Part shown: one piece after another, positions 41,974 to 50,381 of the stretch | Layout: each line of letters starts with the position of its first letter | How positions within the stretch are numbered: position 1 is the stretch's first letter | From: Bacteroidales bacterium | Lineage (GTDB): Bacteria > Bacteroidota > Bacteroidia > Bacteroidales > JAADJA01 | Direction of reading: 5' to 3' | DNA length: 64,000 nt | Assembly: GCA_020438105.1 (NCBI GenBank) | Contig: JAGQVE010000008.1 | Coordinates: forward strand, 35,248-99,247 | Made by a program: the position numbers and the translations under genes | Notes under the pieces: model-generated | Databases searched by the model: none | Seen by the model: the letters and a program-made list of their open reading frames with translations, nothing else | What the model was told of the DNA's origin: nothing

Positions 41974-43392
41974 TTATTTATCCAATGAAGGAGGACCAAT
42001 GAATGTTACTTCGTATTCATCAATCATTTTTCCATCGGAGTATATTCCAAATTTAAGTTTTGTATTCGAAGATTTTAGTTGATCTTTTTTGAGTACAGCA
42101 AGGAATCCACCTGATTTGGCTTCACCCTTTTCAATTACCAGTTTATCACCCATCGGGATCACCTGTCCGGCAGGTTCCAGTAATTTAAGCTCAACGGTAT
42201 GGGATTCGCGGGTTTTATTTACTACTTCCAATTCGTAAATATTGCTGTAACTATCGTCGCCATATTCCTGGAAAAGTGTTCCTCTTTGGCGTAAGATGGT
42301 GGTTTCAAAATCGGTTCGGAATGCAAAAAGAGTTCCAACCAGGATCAACAGAGCAGTTAGGAAAACTGAATATGCAATGGATCTGGGAGTGAAAATTGAC
42401 TTTTTGCCTTCCATAATACCTTTCTCCGAATCGTATCGGATCAGTCCGCGGGGCCGCTTGATCCTGTCCATAACAGCATCACACGCATCAATACAAGCAG
42501 TGCAATTGATACATTCAAGTTGGGTGCCGTTCCTGATGTCGATATTTGTGGGACAAACCATAACACAACTATGACAATCTATACAATCACCTTTCCCGCT
42601 GGCATCTCTGTCTTCAAGGGGGTTATGTTTTCCTTTTGGCTCACCTCTGACATGGTCATAAGCCACAACAATTGATTTTTCATCAAGTAACACACCCTGT
42701 AATCTGCCGTATGGGCAGGCAATGGTACAAACCTGCTCCCGGAAAAAGGCAAAAATGAAATAGAATGCGCCTGAAAATACTACCACTGCCAGAAAGGTTA
42801 CGGCATGTTGCAGCGGGCCATCAGTGATCAAAAGCTTGAGTTCATCAATGCTGATGAGGTAGGCCAAAAAAGTATTGGCCACCAGAAAAGCGAATGTGAA
42901 AAAGATGATATGCTTAAGTGATTTTTTCCAGACTTTTTCAAAATTCCACTCTTGTCTGGCCAGTTTTTTTTGTTTGTTGTAATCGCCTTCAATCCAGTAT
43001 TCAACCTGCCGGAAAACAAATTCCATAAAAATGGTTTGTGGGCAAACCCATCCGCAGAATATCCTGCCAAAAACCACGGTAAACAAAATAATAAATACAA
43101 CCAGTGAAATAATACTGAGCACAATCAGATGAAAATCCTGTGGCCAGAAAATTACTCCGAAGATGATAAATTTTCTTTCGAGGACATTTAAAAGCACCAG
43201 TGGATCGCCTTTATACTTGATAAAAGGAATTACGAATAAAAAAAGCAGCAAAATGGCGGCTACTATTTTACGATAGTTGTATAACCTCCCTTTGGGCTTT
43301 TTAGGATAAACCCAAACCCGTTTGCCATCGGCGTTTACCGTAGTTAATTTATCCCTGAAACTTCCCTGTGTGTTTTTGTTTTCTTCTGACAT
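41974..43392 (-). CDS. ccoG: Cytochrome c oxidase accessory protein CcoG (FixG/RdxA)
   Basis: 472 residues. Integral membrane protein with about five helices, two 4Fe-4S ferredoxin-type clusters and a C-terminal immunoglobulin-like FixG domain. Cys motifs: FCGWVCPQTIFMEFVFR, CPYGRLQGVLLDE, CIDCHSCVMVCPTNIDIR and CINCTACIDACDAVM. The C-terminal domain (about 355-472) ends near VTFIGPPSLDK. CcoG is a cupric reductase that feeds copper to the oxidase assembly route. It lies 94 bases after ccoP with a strong terminator between, so its expression may be uncoupled from the structural subunits. Confidence 0.95.
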   Translation of the reverse strand: MSEENKNTQGSFRDKLTTVNADGKRVWVYPKKPKGRLYNYRKIVAAILLLFLFVIPFIKYKGDPLVLLNVLERKFIIFGVIFWPQDFHLIVLSIISLVVFIILFTVVFGRIFCGWVCPQTIFMEFVFRQVEYWIEGDYNKQKKLARQEWNFEKVWKKSLKHIIFFTFAFLVANTFLAYLISIDELKLLITDGPLQHAVTFLAVVVFSGAFYFIFAFFREQVCTIACPYGRLQGVLLDEKSIVVAYDHVRGEPKGKHNPLEDRDASGKGDCIDCHSCVMVCPTNIDIRNGTQLECINCTACIDACDAVMDRIKRPRGLIRYDSEKGIMEGKKSIFTPRSIAYSVFLTALLILVGTLFAFRTDFETTILRQRGTLFQEYGDDSYSNIYELEVVNKTRESHTVELKLLEPAGQVIPMGDKLVIEKGEAKSGGFLAVLKKDQLKSSNTKLKFGIYSDGKMIDEYEVTFIGPPSLDK

Positions 43393-43434
43393 ATTTAACG
43401 CATCTAATTATTTTCAATATATCTCAATTGATCA

Positions 43435-43470
43435 AAAAATTTGGCAATAGAACCCTATTGCCAAATTTTT
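43435..43470. terminator. Strong hairpin terminator between ccoP and ccoG
   Basis: Perfect 16-bp stem (43435-43450 with 43455-43470; core TTTGGCAATAG) with the four-base loop AACC and T residues at the 3' side on the minus strand, 17 bases after the ccoP stop. Confidence 0.88.
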
Positions 43471-43486
43471 CAACTTAATTATTAAT

Positions 43487-44098
43487 CTAATAAGGCCATG
43501 CCATTTCTTCTCCCTGCGGTGCTTTGGGATTTGCAGGGGTGGTTCCATGGAGCTTTTCGATGATGAAGCTGATCACCTCCAAACGCTGAGTTGGTGAAAG
43601 CTGATCTTTGTAAGGGATCATCCCTTTTTCGATAACACCATTGGTAACTGTATTGAACATATCCTCTACGGTATTGCCATGGATCCAGTAATTATCAGTC
43701 ATATTAGGACCTACCAAACCTCCACCATCATATAAGTGGCAAACCTGGCAAATTTTGTCCCATGTTTCTTTTCCGTTTGCCAGTGAAGCATCATCCGTGA
43801 GGACTTTAATTTCAAATTGAGCTGTGGGCTGAGAAGCCGCATTATCTTTGGCTTCAGCCATGGCAGCATCATATTCCCGGATTTGGTATAGATCATCTGA
43901 ATCAAGTACCCATAAGCGGATCATATAAACAATACCAAAAACAATGGTGATATAGAATAACCATTTCCACCATGGCGGAAGGTCATTGTCCAATTCTTTA
44001 ATGCCATCGTACTCATGGTCTTTAATCAGGCGCTCATTGGTAAGCGTGTCTAATTCGTAATCCTGATTTGTATTTTTTGTTGTATCTTCTGTTGTCAT
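43487..44098 (-). CDS. ccoP: cbb3-type cytochrome c oxidase subunit CcoP, single-heme form
   Basis: 203 residues. N-terminal part DGIKELDNDLPPWWKWLFYITIVFG is the conserved CcoP start with one membrane helix; the periplasmic part has one class I cytochrome c domain with WDKICQVCHLYDGGGLVGPNM and the axial Met in GMIPYKDQLS. CcoP carries electrons into the catalytic subunit. Most proteobacterial CcoP proteins are about 300 residues with two CXXCH motifs; here only one is present and the length fits a mono-heme protein, not a truncation, because both the N-terminal anchor and the C-terminal end are intact. It follows ccoQ by 20 bases and ends before a terminator. Confidence 0.92.
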   Translation of the reverse strand: MTTEDTTKNTNQDYELDTLTNERLIKDHEYDGIKELDNDLPPWWKWLFYITIVFGIVYMIRLWVLDSDDLYQIREYDAAMAEAKDNAASQPTAQFEIKVLTDDASLANGKETWDKICQVCHLYDGGGLVGPNMTDNYWIHGNTVEDMFNTVTNGVIEKGMIPYKDQLSPTQRLEVISFIIEKLHGTTPANPKAPQGEEMAWPY

Positions 44099-44118
44099 AT
44101 TGCTTGATGTTTATTTTG

Positions 44119-44304
44119 TTAAAGATCATCGGAATCATTGTCAGTAAGAGGCAGGTTTTTATATTCTTCCACCTTTTCCTTCTTCCAGCGAAATACTCTC
44201 ACTACCAGCACTATAAAAAGTGCCAGGAAAAAGAGGGTAAGAAACCCAGAGAGGTTTTGCAACCAGGTAACATCTTCCAGTAATTTTCCGACAATTTTCG
44301 ACAT
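44119..44304 (-). CDS. ccoQ: cbb3-type oxidase small subunit CcoQ-like
   Basis: 61 residues, one membrane helix (FLTLFFLALFIVLVVRVF) followed by a short charged cytoplasmic tail RWKKEKVEEYKNLPL. Size, topology and position between ccoNO and ccoP identify it as CcoQ (subunit IV), which stabilises the core complex. Sequence similarity alone would be too weak. It lies 11 bases after ccoNO and 20 before ccoP. Confidence 0.8.
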   Translation of the reverse strand: MSKIVGKLLEDVTWLQNLSGFLTLFFLALFIVLVVRVFRWKKEKVEEYKNLPLTDNDSDDL

Positions 44305-44315
44305 AATGAATCAAA

Positions 44316-46451
44316 TTAATTATTAGCCATTCCTGAGTTTTTTGTAATATCAGTACCCAGACGTTGCATGTAAGCAATCAGTGCAATGATCTCTTTTTGG
44401 TCTTCAACCTCAATACCAGCCTGTCGGAGTCCGCCGGCAATTTGTGCGGCCTGAGCTTTAAGGTCGGCAATGGCTTTTTCATCATATCCTTCAGGATAAG
44501 GTACACCAAGCGTTTGCATAGCCCGGATTTTTTTTGGAGTACTTTCAATATCCAGGTCGTTTTTAGCCAACCACGGATATGGTGGCATGATTGACTGAAT
44601 GTTGGTTTTTTGCGGATTTACAAAATGTTCATAGTGCCATGAATCGGGTTTGTAGATTTTTCCACCTTTTACCCCTTCACGTGCAAGATCCGGACCTGTA
44701 CGGCGGGATCCCCATTGGAAAGGATGGTCATAAACGTTTTCACCCGCTTTAGAATATTCACCATATCGTTCCACTTCTGAACGGAATGGACGAATCATTT
44801 GAGAGTGACAATTATAACAACCTTCACGCACATAAATATCACGTCCTTGTAATTCAAGCGGACTATATGGTTGTACACTTGAAATGGTTGGGATATTGGA
44901 TTTGATCAGGAACATAGGCATAAACTCCACAATTCCTCCAATTAAAATAGCGATCAAAGCCCAAATGGTGAACATTACCGGCTTACGCTCAAGTTTGCGG
45001 TGCCAGCTTTCTGATCCATGATGAACTTCGCGTGCTGCTGCCTGATCATCTTCAAATCGTTGGAATTTACCCGCCTGAGCAGTTTTAATGAGGTTGATCA
45101 CCAATAAAATCGCACCGGTCAGATACATAATTCCTCCGAGCGCACGAAGCATGTGCATTGGACGAATTTGGGTATATGTTTCGAGGAAGTTGGTATATTT
45201 AAGGTAACCTTCAGCTGTAAATTGTTTCCACATTAATGCCTGGGTAAATCCTGCAAAGTACAGCGGAATAGCAAAGAAAAGCATTCCTAATGTTGCAAGC
45301 CAGAAGTGTGCATTGGCCATAGAAGTTGAATACAATTTTACTTTATAAAGGCGTGGGAATAACCAGTAAAGCATTCCAAATGTGAGCATCCCGTTCCAGC
45401 CAAGGGTTCCGATATGAACGTGAGCAATGGTCCAGTCGGTGAAGTGGCTGATCGCATTCACACTCTTAAGTGAAAGCATAGGCCCTTCAAAAGTTGACAT
45501 ACCATAAGCGGTAATACCTACCACAAACATTTTTAAAACAGGATCCTGACGAACTTTGTCCCATGCGCCACGAAGCGTTAATAAACCATTGATCATACCT
45601 CCCCATGACGGAGCAATCAATGCGATAGAGAATACAACGCCTAATGCCTGTGCCCAATCTGGTGTACTTGAATATAACAAGTGGTGCGGACCAGCCCAGA
45701 TGTAAAGGAAGATGAGTGCCCAAAAGTGAATGATCGAAAGTTTATAGGAATAAACCGGACGATTTGCAGCCTTTGGAACGAAATAATACATTAATCCAAG
45801 GATCGGTGTGGTAAGGAAGAATGCAACAGCATTGTGGCCATACCACCATTGTACCAAAGCATCCTGAACACCGGCATAGAGCGGATAACTCTTGATTAAT
45901 GAAACCGGTAATTCAAAGGAGTTAACAATATGCAGTACCGCTACAGTCACAAAAGTTGCCAGGTAAAACCAAATGGCTACGTAAATGTGCTGCGTTCTGC
46001 GTTTTAAAATGGTTCCGATCATGTTCCAACCAAAAACAACCCAAACACCTGCAATCAGGATATCAATGGGCCATTCCAGTTCGGCATATTCTTTACCTGT
46101 GGTAATCCCGGCAAGCAATGTTACTGCTGCCAGAACGATGATCAACTGCCATCCCCAGAAGTGTATCCATCCCAATGTTTTACTGAAAAGGTTTGTTTTC
46201 AGTAATCGTGGGAGGGAGTAATAAACTCCGGTGAAAATTGCATTTCCTACAAATGCAAAAATGGCCGCATTGGTGTGTAGCGGACGTAAACGGCCGAATG
46301 TAAGGAAAGGTAATTCCATACTCACCGCTGGCCATAAAATGGCAAATGCGGCAATCAATCCCACCAGGAATCCTACCACACCCCATAAAACAGTAACAAC
46401 CGCGAATGATTTCGTCAGTTGATTGTCATAAGTAAACTTTTCAAGTGCCAT
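44316..46451 (-). CDS. ccoN: cbb3-type cytochrome c oxidase, fused subunits I and II (CcoNO)
   Basis: 711 residues from the ATG at 46451 (MALEKFTYDNQ), four bases after the ccoS stop; the open frame continues 31 codons upstream into ccoS but that extension is basic and rejected. Residues about 1-480: CcoN heme-copper core with WWYGHNAVAFFLTTP, the CuB His pair in AGPHHLLYSS, and the heme ligands in HFTDWTIAHVHIGTLGWNG. Residues about 500-711: CcoO with a membrane anchor and heme c site GCYNCHSQMIRPF. The complex reduces oxygen to water and pumps protons at low oxygen. CcoNO fusions are known in Bacteroidota. Confidence 0.97.
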   Translation of the reverse strand: MALEKFTYDNQLTKSFAVVTVLWGVVGFLVGLIAAFAILWPAVSMELPFLTFGRLRPLHTNAAIFAFVGNAIFTGVYYSLPRLLKTNLFSKTLGWIHFWGWQLIIVLAAVTLLAGITTGKEYAELEWPIDILIAGVWVVFGWNMIGTILKRRTQHIYVAIWFYLATFVTVAVLHIVNSFELPVSLIKSYPLYAGVQDALVQWWYGHNAVAFFLTTPILGLMYYFVPKAANRPVYSYKLSIIHFWALIFLYIWAGPHHLLYSSTPDWAQALGVVFSIALIAPSWGGMINGLLTLRGAWDKVRQDPVLKMFVVGITAYGMSTFEGPMLSLKSVNAISHFTDWTIAHVHIGTLGWNGMLTFGMLYWLFPRLYKVKLYSTSMANAHFWLATLGMLFFAIPLYFAGFTQALMWKQFTAEGYLKYTNFLETYTQIRPMHMLRALGGIMYLTGAILLVINLIKTAQAGKFQRFEDDQAAAREVHHGSESWHRKLERKPVMFTIWALIAILIGGIVEFMPMFLIKSNIPTISSVQPYSPLELQGRDIYVREGCYNCHSQMIRPFRSEVERYGEYSKAGENVYDHPFQWGSRRTGPDLAREGVKGGKIYKPDSWHYEHFVNPQKTNIQSIMPPYPWLAKNDLDIESTPKKIRAMQTLGVPYPEGYDEKAIADLKAQAAQIAGGLRQAGIEVEDQKEIIALIAYMQRLGTDITKNSGMANN

Positions 46452-46455
46452 AAAC

Positions 46456-46689
46456 TTAAGTTTTGTTATTATTGGATTGTTTCGATTGTGCTTCTTGTTT
46501 GGAAGTTTTGCTTTTATCCTCTTCGCTTGTCCCGGCTTCGCCATCCGATGTGAAATTATCGAATAACATTCTTACTGACGGGGTATAATCGTCATCATAC
46601 TGGCCCGACTTTACTGACCAGATAAATGCCGCCAGAAATCCCCCTGCGACTACTATACCGATTGCAATTAAGAAGAAAATAACTTGCAT
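46456..46689 (-). CDS. ccoS: cbb3 oxidase assembly protein CcoS
   Basis: 77 residues. One N-terminal membrane helix (VIFFLIAIGIVVAGGFLAAFIW) followed by SVKSGQYDDDYTPSVRMLFDN, the CcoS signature, then a Lys/Ser/Gln-rich low-complexity tail. CcoS is needed for cofactor insertion into the oxidase. It is the first gene of the ccoS-NO-Q-P unit, with the best promoter match in the window upstream. Confidence 0.92.
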   Translation of the reverse strand: MQVIFFLIAIGIVVAGGFLAAFIWSVKSGQYDDDYTPSVRMLFDNFTSDGEAGTSEEDKSKTSKQEAQSKQSNNNKT

Positions 46690-46714
46690 GAAAAATAATT
46701 CAGGTATTTCGATA

Positions 46715-46745
46715 CAAAAATAATGTTTTATGCAATTTTAACAAA
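46715..46745 (-). promoter_or_regulatory. Promoter of the ccoSNOQP operon (TTTG-N19-TATTTTTG)
   Basis: On the minus strand, -33 box TTTG (complement 46742-46745), 19 bases, then -7 box TATTTTTG (46715-46722), 25 bases before the ccoS ATG. Both boxes fit the Bacteroidota sigma consensus exactly. An inverted repeat TTTTCAAC/GTTGAAAA (46761-46768, 46779-46786) just upstream could bind a regulator. Confidence 0.75.
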
Positions 46746-46900
46746 TTTTTAACAGGCCATTTTTCAACACTTTTATCCGTTGAAAATCAACAGGTAATAG
46801 CGTTATCAAAGATTTAGGAATTATAAAAGTATAATAATTATCGACAAGGGCTTGCTATTTTTTTGAACAAAACTGTGTAAAGTTTGTACCTCGCTTCATT

Positions 46901-49285
46901 TTATGACAACAATCGTTTGGCCCGGTTTGCGATTACGATGGTAGCAAAAGCGACTACCGAAACAGAACTAATAGGCATCAGGATGGCTGCAATAACGGGT
47001 GTGAGCAATCCCTGGACGGCGAAAAACAATCCACCTACATTATATATAAAGGATATTACAAAGCTGATCTTAACCACATTCAGGCTGATCCGCGTAAAGC
47101 GCATGTATTTACTTAGATTCTTAAATTTTGAAGATTCCAGAATGGCATCACATGCCGGTGAAAAGTGGTAAATGTCGTCGGCGATGGTAATTCCCACATC
47201 ACTTTCATTCAAAGCACCGGCATCATTTAAACCGTCGCCGACCATCAATACGGTTTTGCCCTGTGCTTTTAAATTTTTCACATATTCCAGCTTATCAGTG
47301 GGTGTTTGATTGAATTTTAAATTTGATTCATCCCCAAAAAGCTGGAGCAGGTTTGGCTTTTCTGCTTCATTATCGCCTGTAAGCAAGTGCAACTCAAAAT
47401 TTTTACCAAGGTTGTTAATTACCTCCTTCAGGCCATTTCTGTATTGGTTTTCCAATTGATAATGTCCAAGTATTTTCCCATTCATAAAAACCCAAACCGT
47501 ACTTTTTAACCCTTGTTCCTGTTCATCTTTGCCGGTAACAAATTTCCTCGATCCAATATTTATTTTATTATTGTTGATTTCGCCGGTGATTCCAAGTCCC
47601 GGAATTTCTTTGAATTTTTCAACCTCATAAAAATCATCACCTTCCAGATTTGCAAATAACGCTGCACTTAAAGGGTGTGTTGAATGCCGAACGGTGGATT
47701 TGATCATTTTAATTTGATCTTCTGTAAGTTCATCGCCTATAAATTCTGTTTTAAGCGATTTATTATGGGTAATGGTTCCGGTTTTATCAAAAACAATTGA
47801 ATTGACTTTGTACAATTGTTCGATCACTTCTGATTTTTTCAGGTAAAACCCACGCCGGCCAAATTGCCGCAATGTGCTGCCAAAAGTGAAGGGAACTGTA
47901 AGTGCGAGTGCACATGGGCAGGCTACAATGAGCACCGATGTAAAAACAAAAATAGCTGTGGCTTTATCGATAAATAACCAGTAAATCCCTGAACCAAAGG
48001 CAATGGTTAAAATCACGAGCGTGAAATATTGGCTAACATTATTGATGATAACGTTCAGTTTGCTTTCGTATTTGTCAGCTGATTTTTCCTGGTTCCAGAG
48101 TTGGGTAAGGTAACTTTGTTCAACGTCTTTTGTTACCAGCAGTTCGATGGCTGAACCCACCTGCCGGCCACCTGCAAAAACAGGTTCACCAGGAGCTTTG
48201 GCAACGGGGATAGATTCACCTGTTACAAAACTGTAATCAATATTTCCTTCTCCCTTAAAAATCTGTGAATCAGCTGGAATCAGTTCCTGATTGCGCACAA
48301 GGATATGATCGCCTTCCTTTAATCTTTCCAACGGGATCACTGTTTCTTTTCCATCTTCCAATTTTGTTACGGCTACAGGGAAATACGATTTATAATCTCT
48401 TTCAAAAGAAAGGGCCTGGTAGGTTTTTCCCTGGTACCATTTCCCGATCAAAAGGAAAAAGACCAAACCCGTCAGGGAGTCGAGGTAGCCGATTCCTGTT
48501 CCAGAAATAATATCGTAAGCGCTTTGAACGAACAAGGTTAATATGCCCAATGCAATGGGCAAATCGATGCTGATGATCTTATGCTTCAGGCTTTTGATGG
48601 CTGAAAGATAGTAGTCGTTGCTGCAATAAACCAAAACGGGAATTGATAATACAAGACTTAGCCAACCAAAAAAAGCTTTAAAATCTTTTTCGAGCAACTC
48701 CCCTCCGGGAAGATATTCCGGGAAATTGTACATCATTACATTCATCAGGACAAACCCGGTGATCCCGATTTTAAGCAACAAGGTTGTACTGCTTTTTTTT
48801 GATTTTTGCGATCCGGTGCGTTCAAGCGTAATTTCCGGAATATAATGAATTGATGCCAATAGCTCAACTACTTGTCTGAGCGAAATAGTGTTGTCCCTGA
48901 AAGTTATGTAAGCCTCTTTTTTGGGGAAATTAACAGTGGAATTGATAATACCATCATGCAGGGTGTTGAGGTTTTCGAGGAGCCATATACACGATGCACA
49001 GTGAATTGACGGAATAAAAAGGGTGATCTTGCTTATGCCGCTATCGGTAAAATCCAGCAGTTTTTCTTTGATTTCGTCGAGGTCGAGAAAAGCATATTTG
49101 TCTCCCACTTCCTCCGTTTCAACCCTGATGCCGGGCATTTTTTCAATTTCATAATATTGCTTAAGTTCTTTCTCATTAAGGATTTGATACACCGTTTTGC
49201 ACCCATGGCAACAAAAGGGCTTTTCATCCCATATTACCGGGTGCTTTCCGCAATCTTCACCACAATGCACACAAGGTTGTCCCAT
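46901..49285 (-). CDS. ccoI: Copper-translocating P-type ATPase CcoI
   Basis: 794 residues from the ATG at 49285 (MGQPCVHCGED); a TTG at 49303 overlaps the -7 promoter box and is rejected. N-terminal Cys-rich metal domain (CVHCGEDCGKHP, FCCHGCKTVY), then a heavy-metal-associated domain with IHCASCIWLLENL, eight membrane helices, CPC ion site VACPCALALTVPF, phosphorylation site FDKTGTITHNKS and hinge GDGLNDAGAL. CcoI exports copper towards the periplasmic side for insertion into the cbb3 CuB centre. The Cys-rich N-terminus and location separate it from detoxifying CopA. It is a separate transcription unit from ccoS, 211 bases away. Confidence 0.95.
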   Translation of the reverse strand: MGQPCVHCGEDCGKHPVIWDEKPFCCHGCKTVYQILNEKELKQYYEIEKMPGIRVETEEVGDKYAFLDLDEIKEKLLDFTDSGISKITLFIPSIHCASCIWLLENLNTLHDGIINSTVNFPKKEAYITFRDNTISLRQVVELLASIHYIPEITLERTGSQKSKKSSTTLLLKIGITGFVLMNVMMYNFPEYLPGGELLEKDFKAFFGWLSLVLSIPVLVYCSNDYYLSAIKSLKHKIISIDLPIALGILTLFVQSAYDIISGTGIGYLDSLTGLVFFLLIGKWYQGKTYQALSFERDYKSYFPVAVTKLEDGKETVIPLERLKEGDHILVRNQELIPADSQIFKGEGNIDYSFVTGESIPVAKAPGEPVFAGGRQVGSAIELLVTKDVEQSYLTQLWNQEKSADKYESKLNVIINNVSQYFTLVILTIAFGSGIYWLFIDKATAIFVFTSVLIVACPCALALTVPFTFGSTLRQFGRRGFYLKKSEVIEQLYKVNSIVFDKTGTITHNKSLKTEFIGDELTEDQIKMIKSTVRHSTHPLSAALFANLEGDDFYEVEKFKEIPGLGITGEINNNKINIGSRKFVTGKDEQEQGLKSTVWVFMNGKILGHYQLENQYRNGLKEVINNLGKNFELHLLTGDNEAEKPNLLQLFGDESNLKFNQTPTDKLEYVKNLKAQGKTVLMVGDGLNDAGALNESDVGITIADDIYHFSPACDAILESSKFKNLSKYMRFTRISLNVVKISFVISFIYNVGGLFFAVQGLLTPVIAAILMPISSVSVVAFATIVIANRAKRLLS

Positions 49286-49300
49286 TCCTGAATTTTGAAA

Positions 49301-49308
49301 CAAAATTA
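49301..49308 (-). promoter_or_regulatory. Putative -7 box TAATTTTG before ccoI
   Basis: Perfect TAnnTTTG match on the minus strand, 15 bases before the ATG at 49285. It overlaps a possible TTG start (49303), so it fixes the start at 49285. Confidence 0.6.
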
Positions 49309-49325
49309 CGAAAGTTTGTAACTTT

Positions 49326-50189
49326 TTAATTTAAATCATCCCCGATTAAAAGGATTATTCCCGGAAGCCAAAAAACCATTTCACCAAGGGTACGATAACG
49401 GGCGTTTTTATTGAACACATCAGGGATGGAAATAAGCAGAAGCAACAATAAACACATGATCAAATAAATTTTAGCGGCTGCTCTGTGCAGAAAAACCGGC
49501 GAATCAATGATCAGATAAATTACCCCAACAGAACTCAATACAATCAGCAGGTAATAAAAGATATAAATTGCTTTTTCACCAATATGGCTGAAGAGGGTTG
49601 GATGTTTGTCGAGCTGGTCGGTATTATGATCGTATATGGTAAAAACCAGTACATCAGCAATGGCCAGCATCATAAATACGGCGAATAATATCACTGCATC
49701 CGGAGATATATTGAATCCTGACAAAGCCCAGGGTCCACCCCAAACACCTGAAACATAAATTACCGCAACAAAAAGTTCTTTTTGCAAATAAACTTTTTTC
49801 CGTTTCCCAATGAAGTGAACCGCCGATAGATACAGCAGTGTTCCCCCCCCGACAATGAAGCCAAATACAATTATAATGTGTTCCAAAAAAAATATTGCGA
49901 GGATAATGTTAACCAATGATAATACAAAAACCAGCCGGGCGAGCAATCTGAAGTTTTGGTGATGGAAGAGATGCCGAGGAGTATGTGCCTTTTCTTTCAA
50001 TCGGTAGGCATCCACGAGGTGATCAGAGGTGTAAACCACCCAAACGGCAATGGGCAAAATAAACCAATAGGCTACTCCCGGTGTAACTGAAAAAATTCTT
50101 GAAGCAAAGGCAGCACTTAAAATTGCCCCAACAACCACATCGAGGCTGAGGGTGTTTGTGAGTTGTCCTATTTTTTGAAGCTTGACCAA
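49326..50189 (-). CDS. Membrane protein, possibly UbiA-superfamily prenyltransferase-like
   Basis: 287 residues, eight to nine membrane helices. Two Asp-containing loops, VVYTSDHLVDAYR (about 51-63) and FTIYDHNTDQLDKHP (about 185-200), sit where UbiA-type prenyltransferases carry their two Asp-rich diphosphate-binding motifs, but neither fits the classic NDxxDxxxD pattern. This makes a UbiA-like fold plausible rather than proven. It lies upstream of ccoI on the same strand, 40 bases away, though ccoI has its own promoter. A function in the cbb3 pathway is not needed by known biology. Confidence 0.5.
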   Translation of the reverse strand: MVKLQKIGQLTNTLSLDVVVGAILSAAFASRIFSVTPGVAYWFILPIAVWVVYTSDHLVDAYRLKEKAHTPRHLFHHQNFRLLARLVFVLSLVNIILAIFFLEHIIIVFGFIVGGGTLLYLSAVHFIGKRKKVYLQKELFVAVIYVSGVWGGPWALSGFNISPDAVILFAVFMMLAIADVLVFTIYDHNTDQLDKHPTLFSHIGEKAIYIFYYLLIVLSSVGVIYLIIDSPVFLHRAAAKIYLIMCLLLLLLISIPDVFNKNARYRTLGEMVFWLPGIILLIGDDLN

Positions 50190-50381
50190 AATGAACTTCT
50201 GTTTTCCTTGTTGTTTTATTTAGCTAAGGTAATACTATGAATTTATACTGATACAAATTCGGGATTAATAGGATCAAGAAAGGTTAGATCATTTCGATTT
50301 AATTGGAAGAATACTAAAAATAGAAAAGATTCGTTTGTAAGTCTATGTAACTCATATCAAAACCACATTAACATTAAAGTT

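Noticed and set aside
41967..41999. Longer FixH/CcoH start at 41999
   Set aside because: Would overlap ccoG by 26 bases; the family starts near the KWNWG motif reached from the ATG at 41966.
46452..46544. 31-residue N-terminal extension of CcoNO
   Set aside because: It lies inside ccoS and is basic and non-homologous; CcoN proteins begin near MALEKFTYDNQ.
46779..46791. FNR box upstream of ccoS (GTTGAAAATCAAC)
   Set aside because: The gap between TTGA and TCAA is three bases rather than the six required by TTGATnnnnATCAA.
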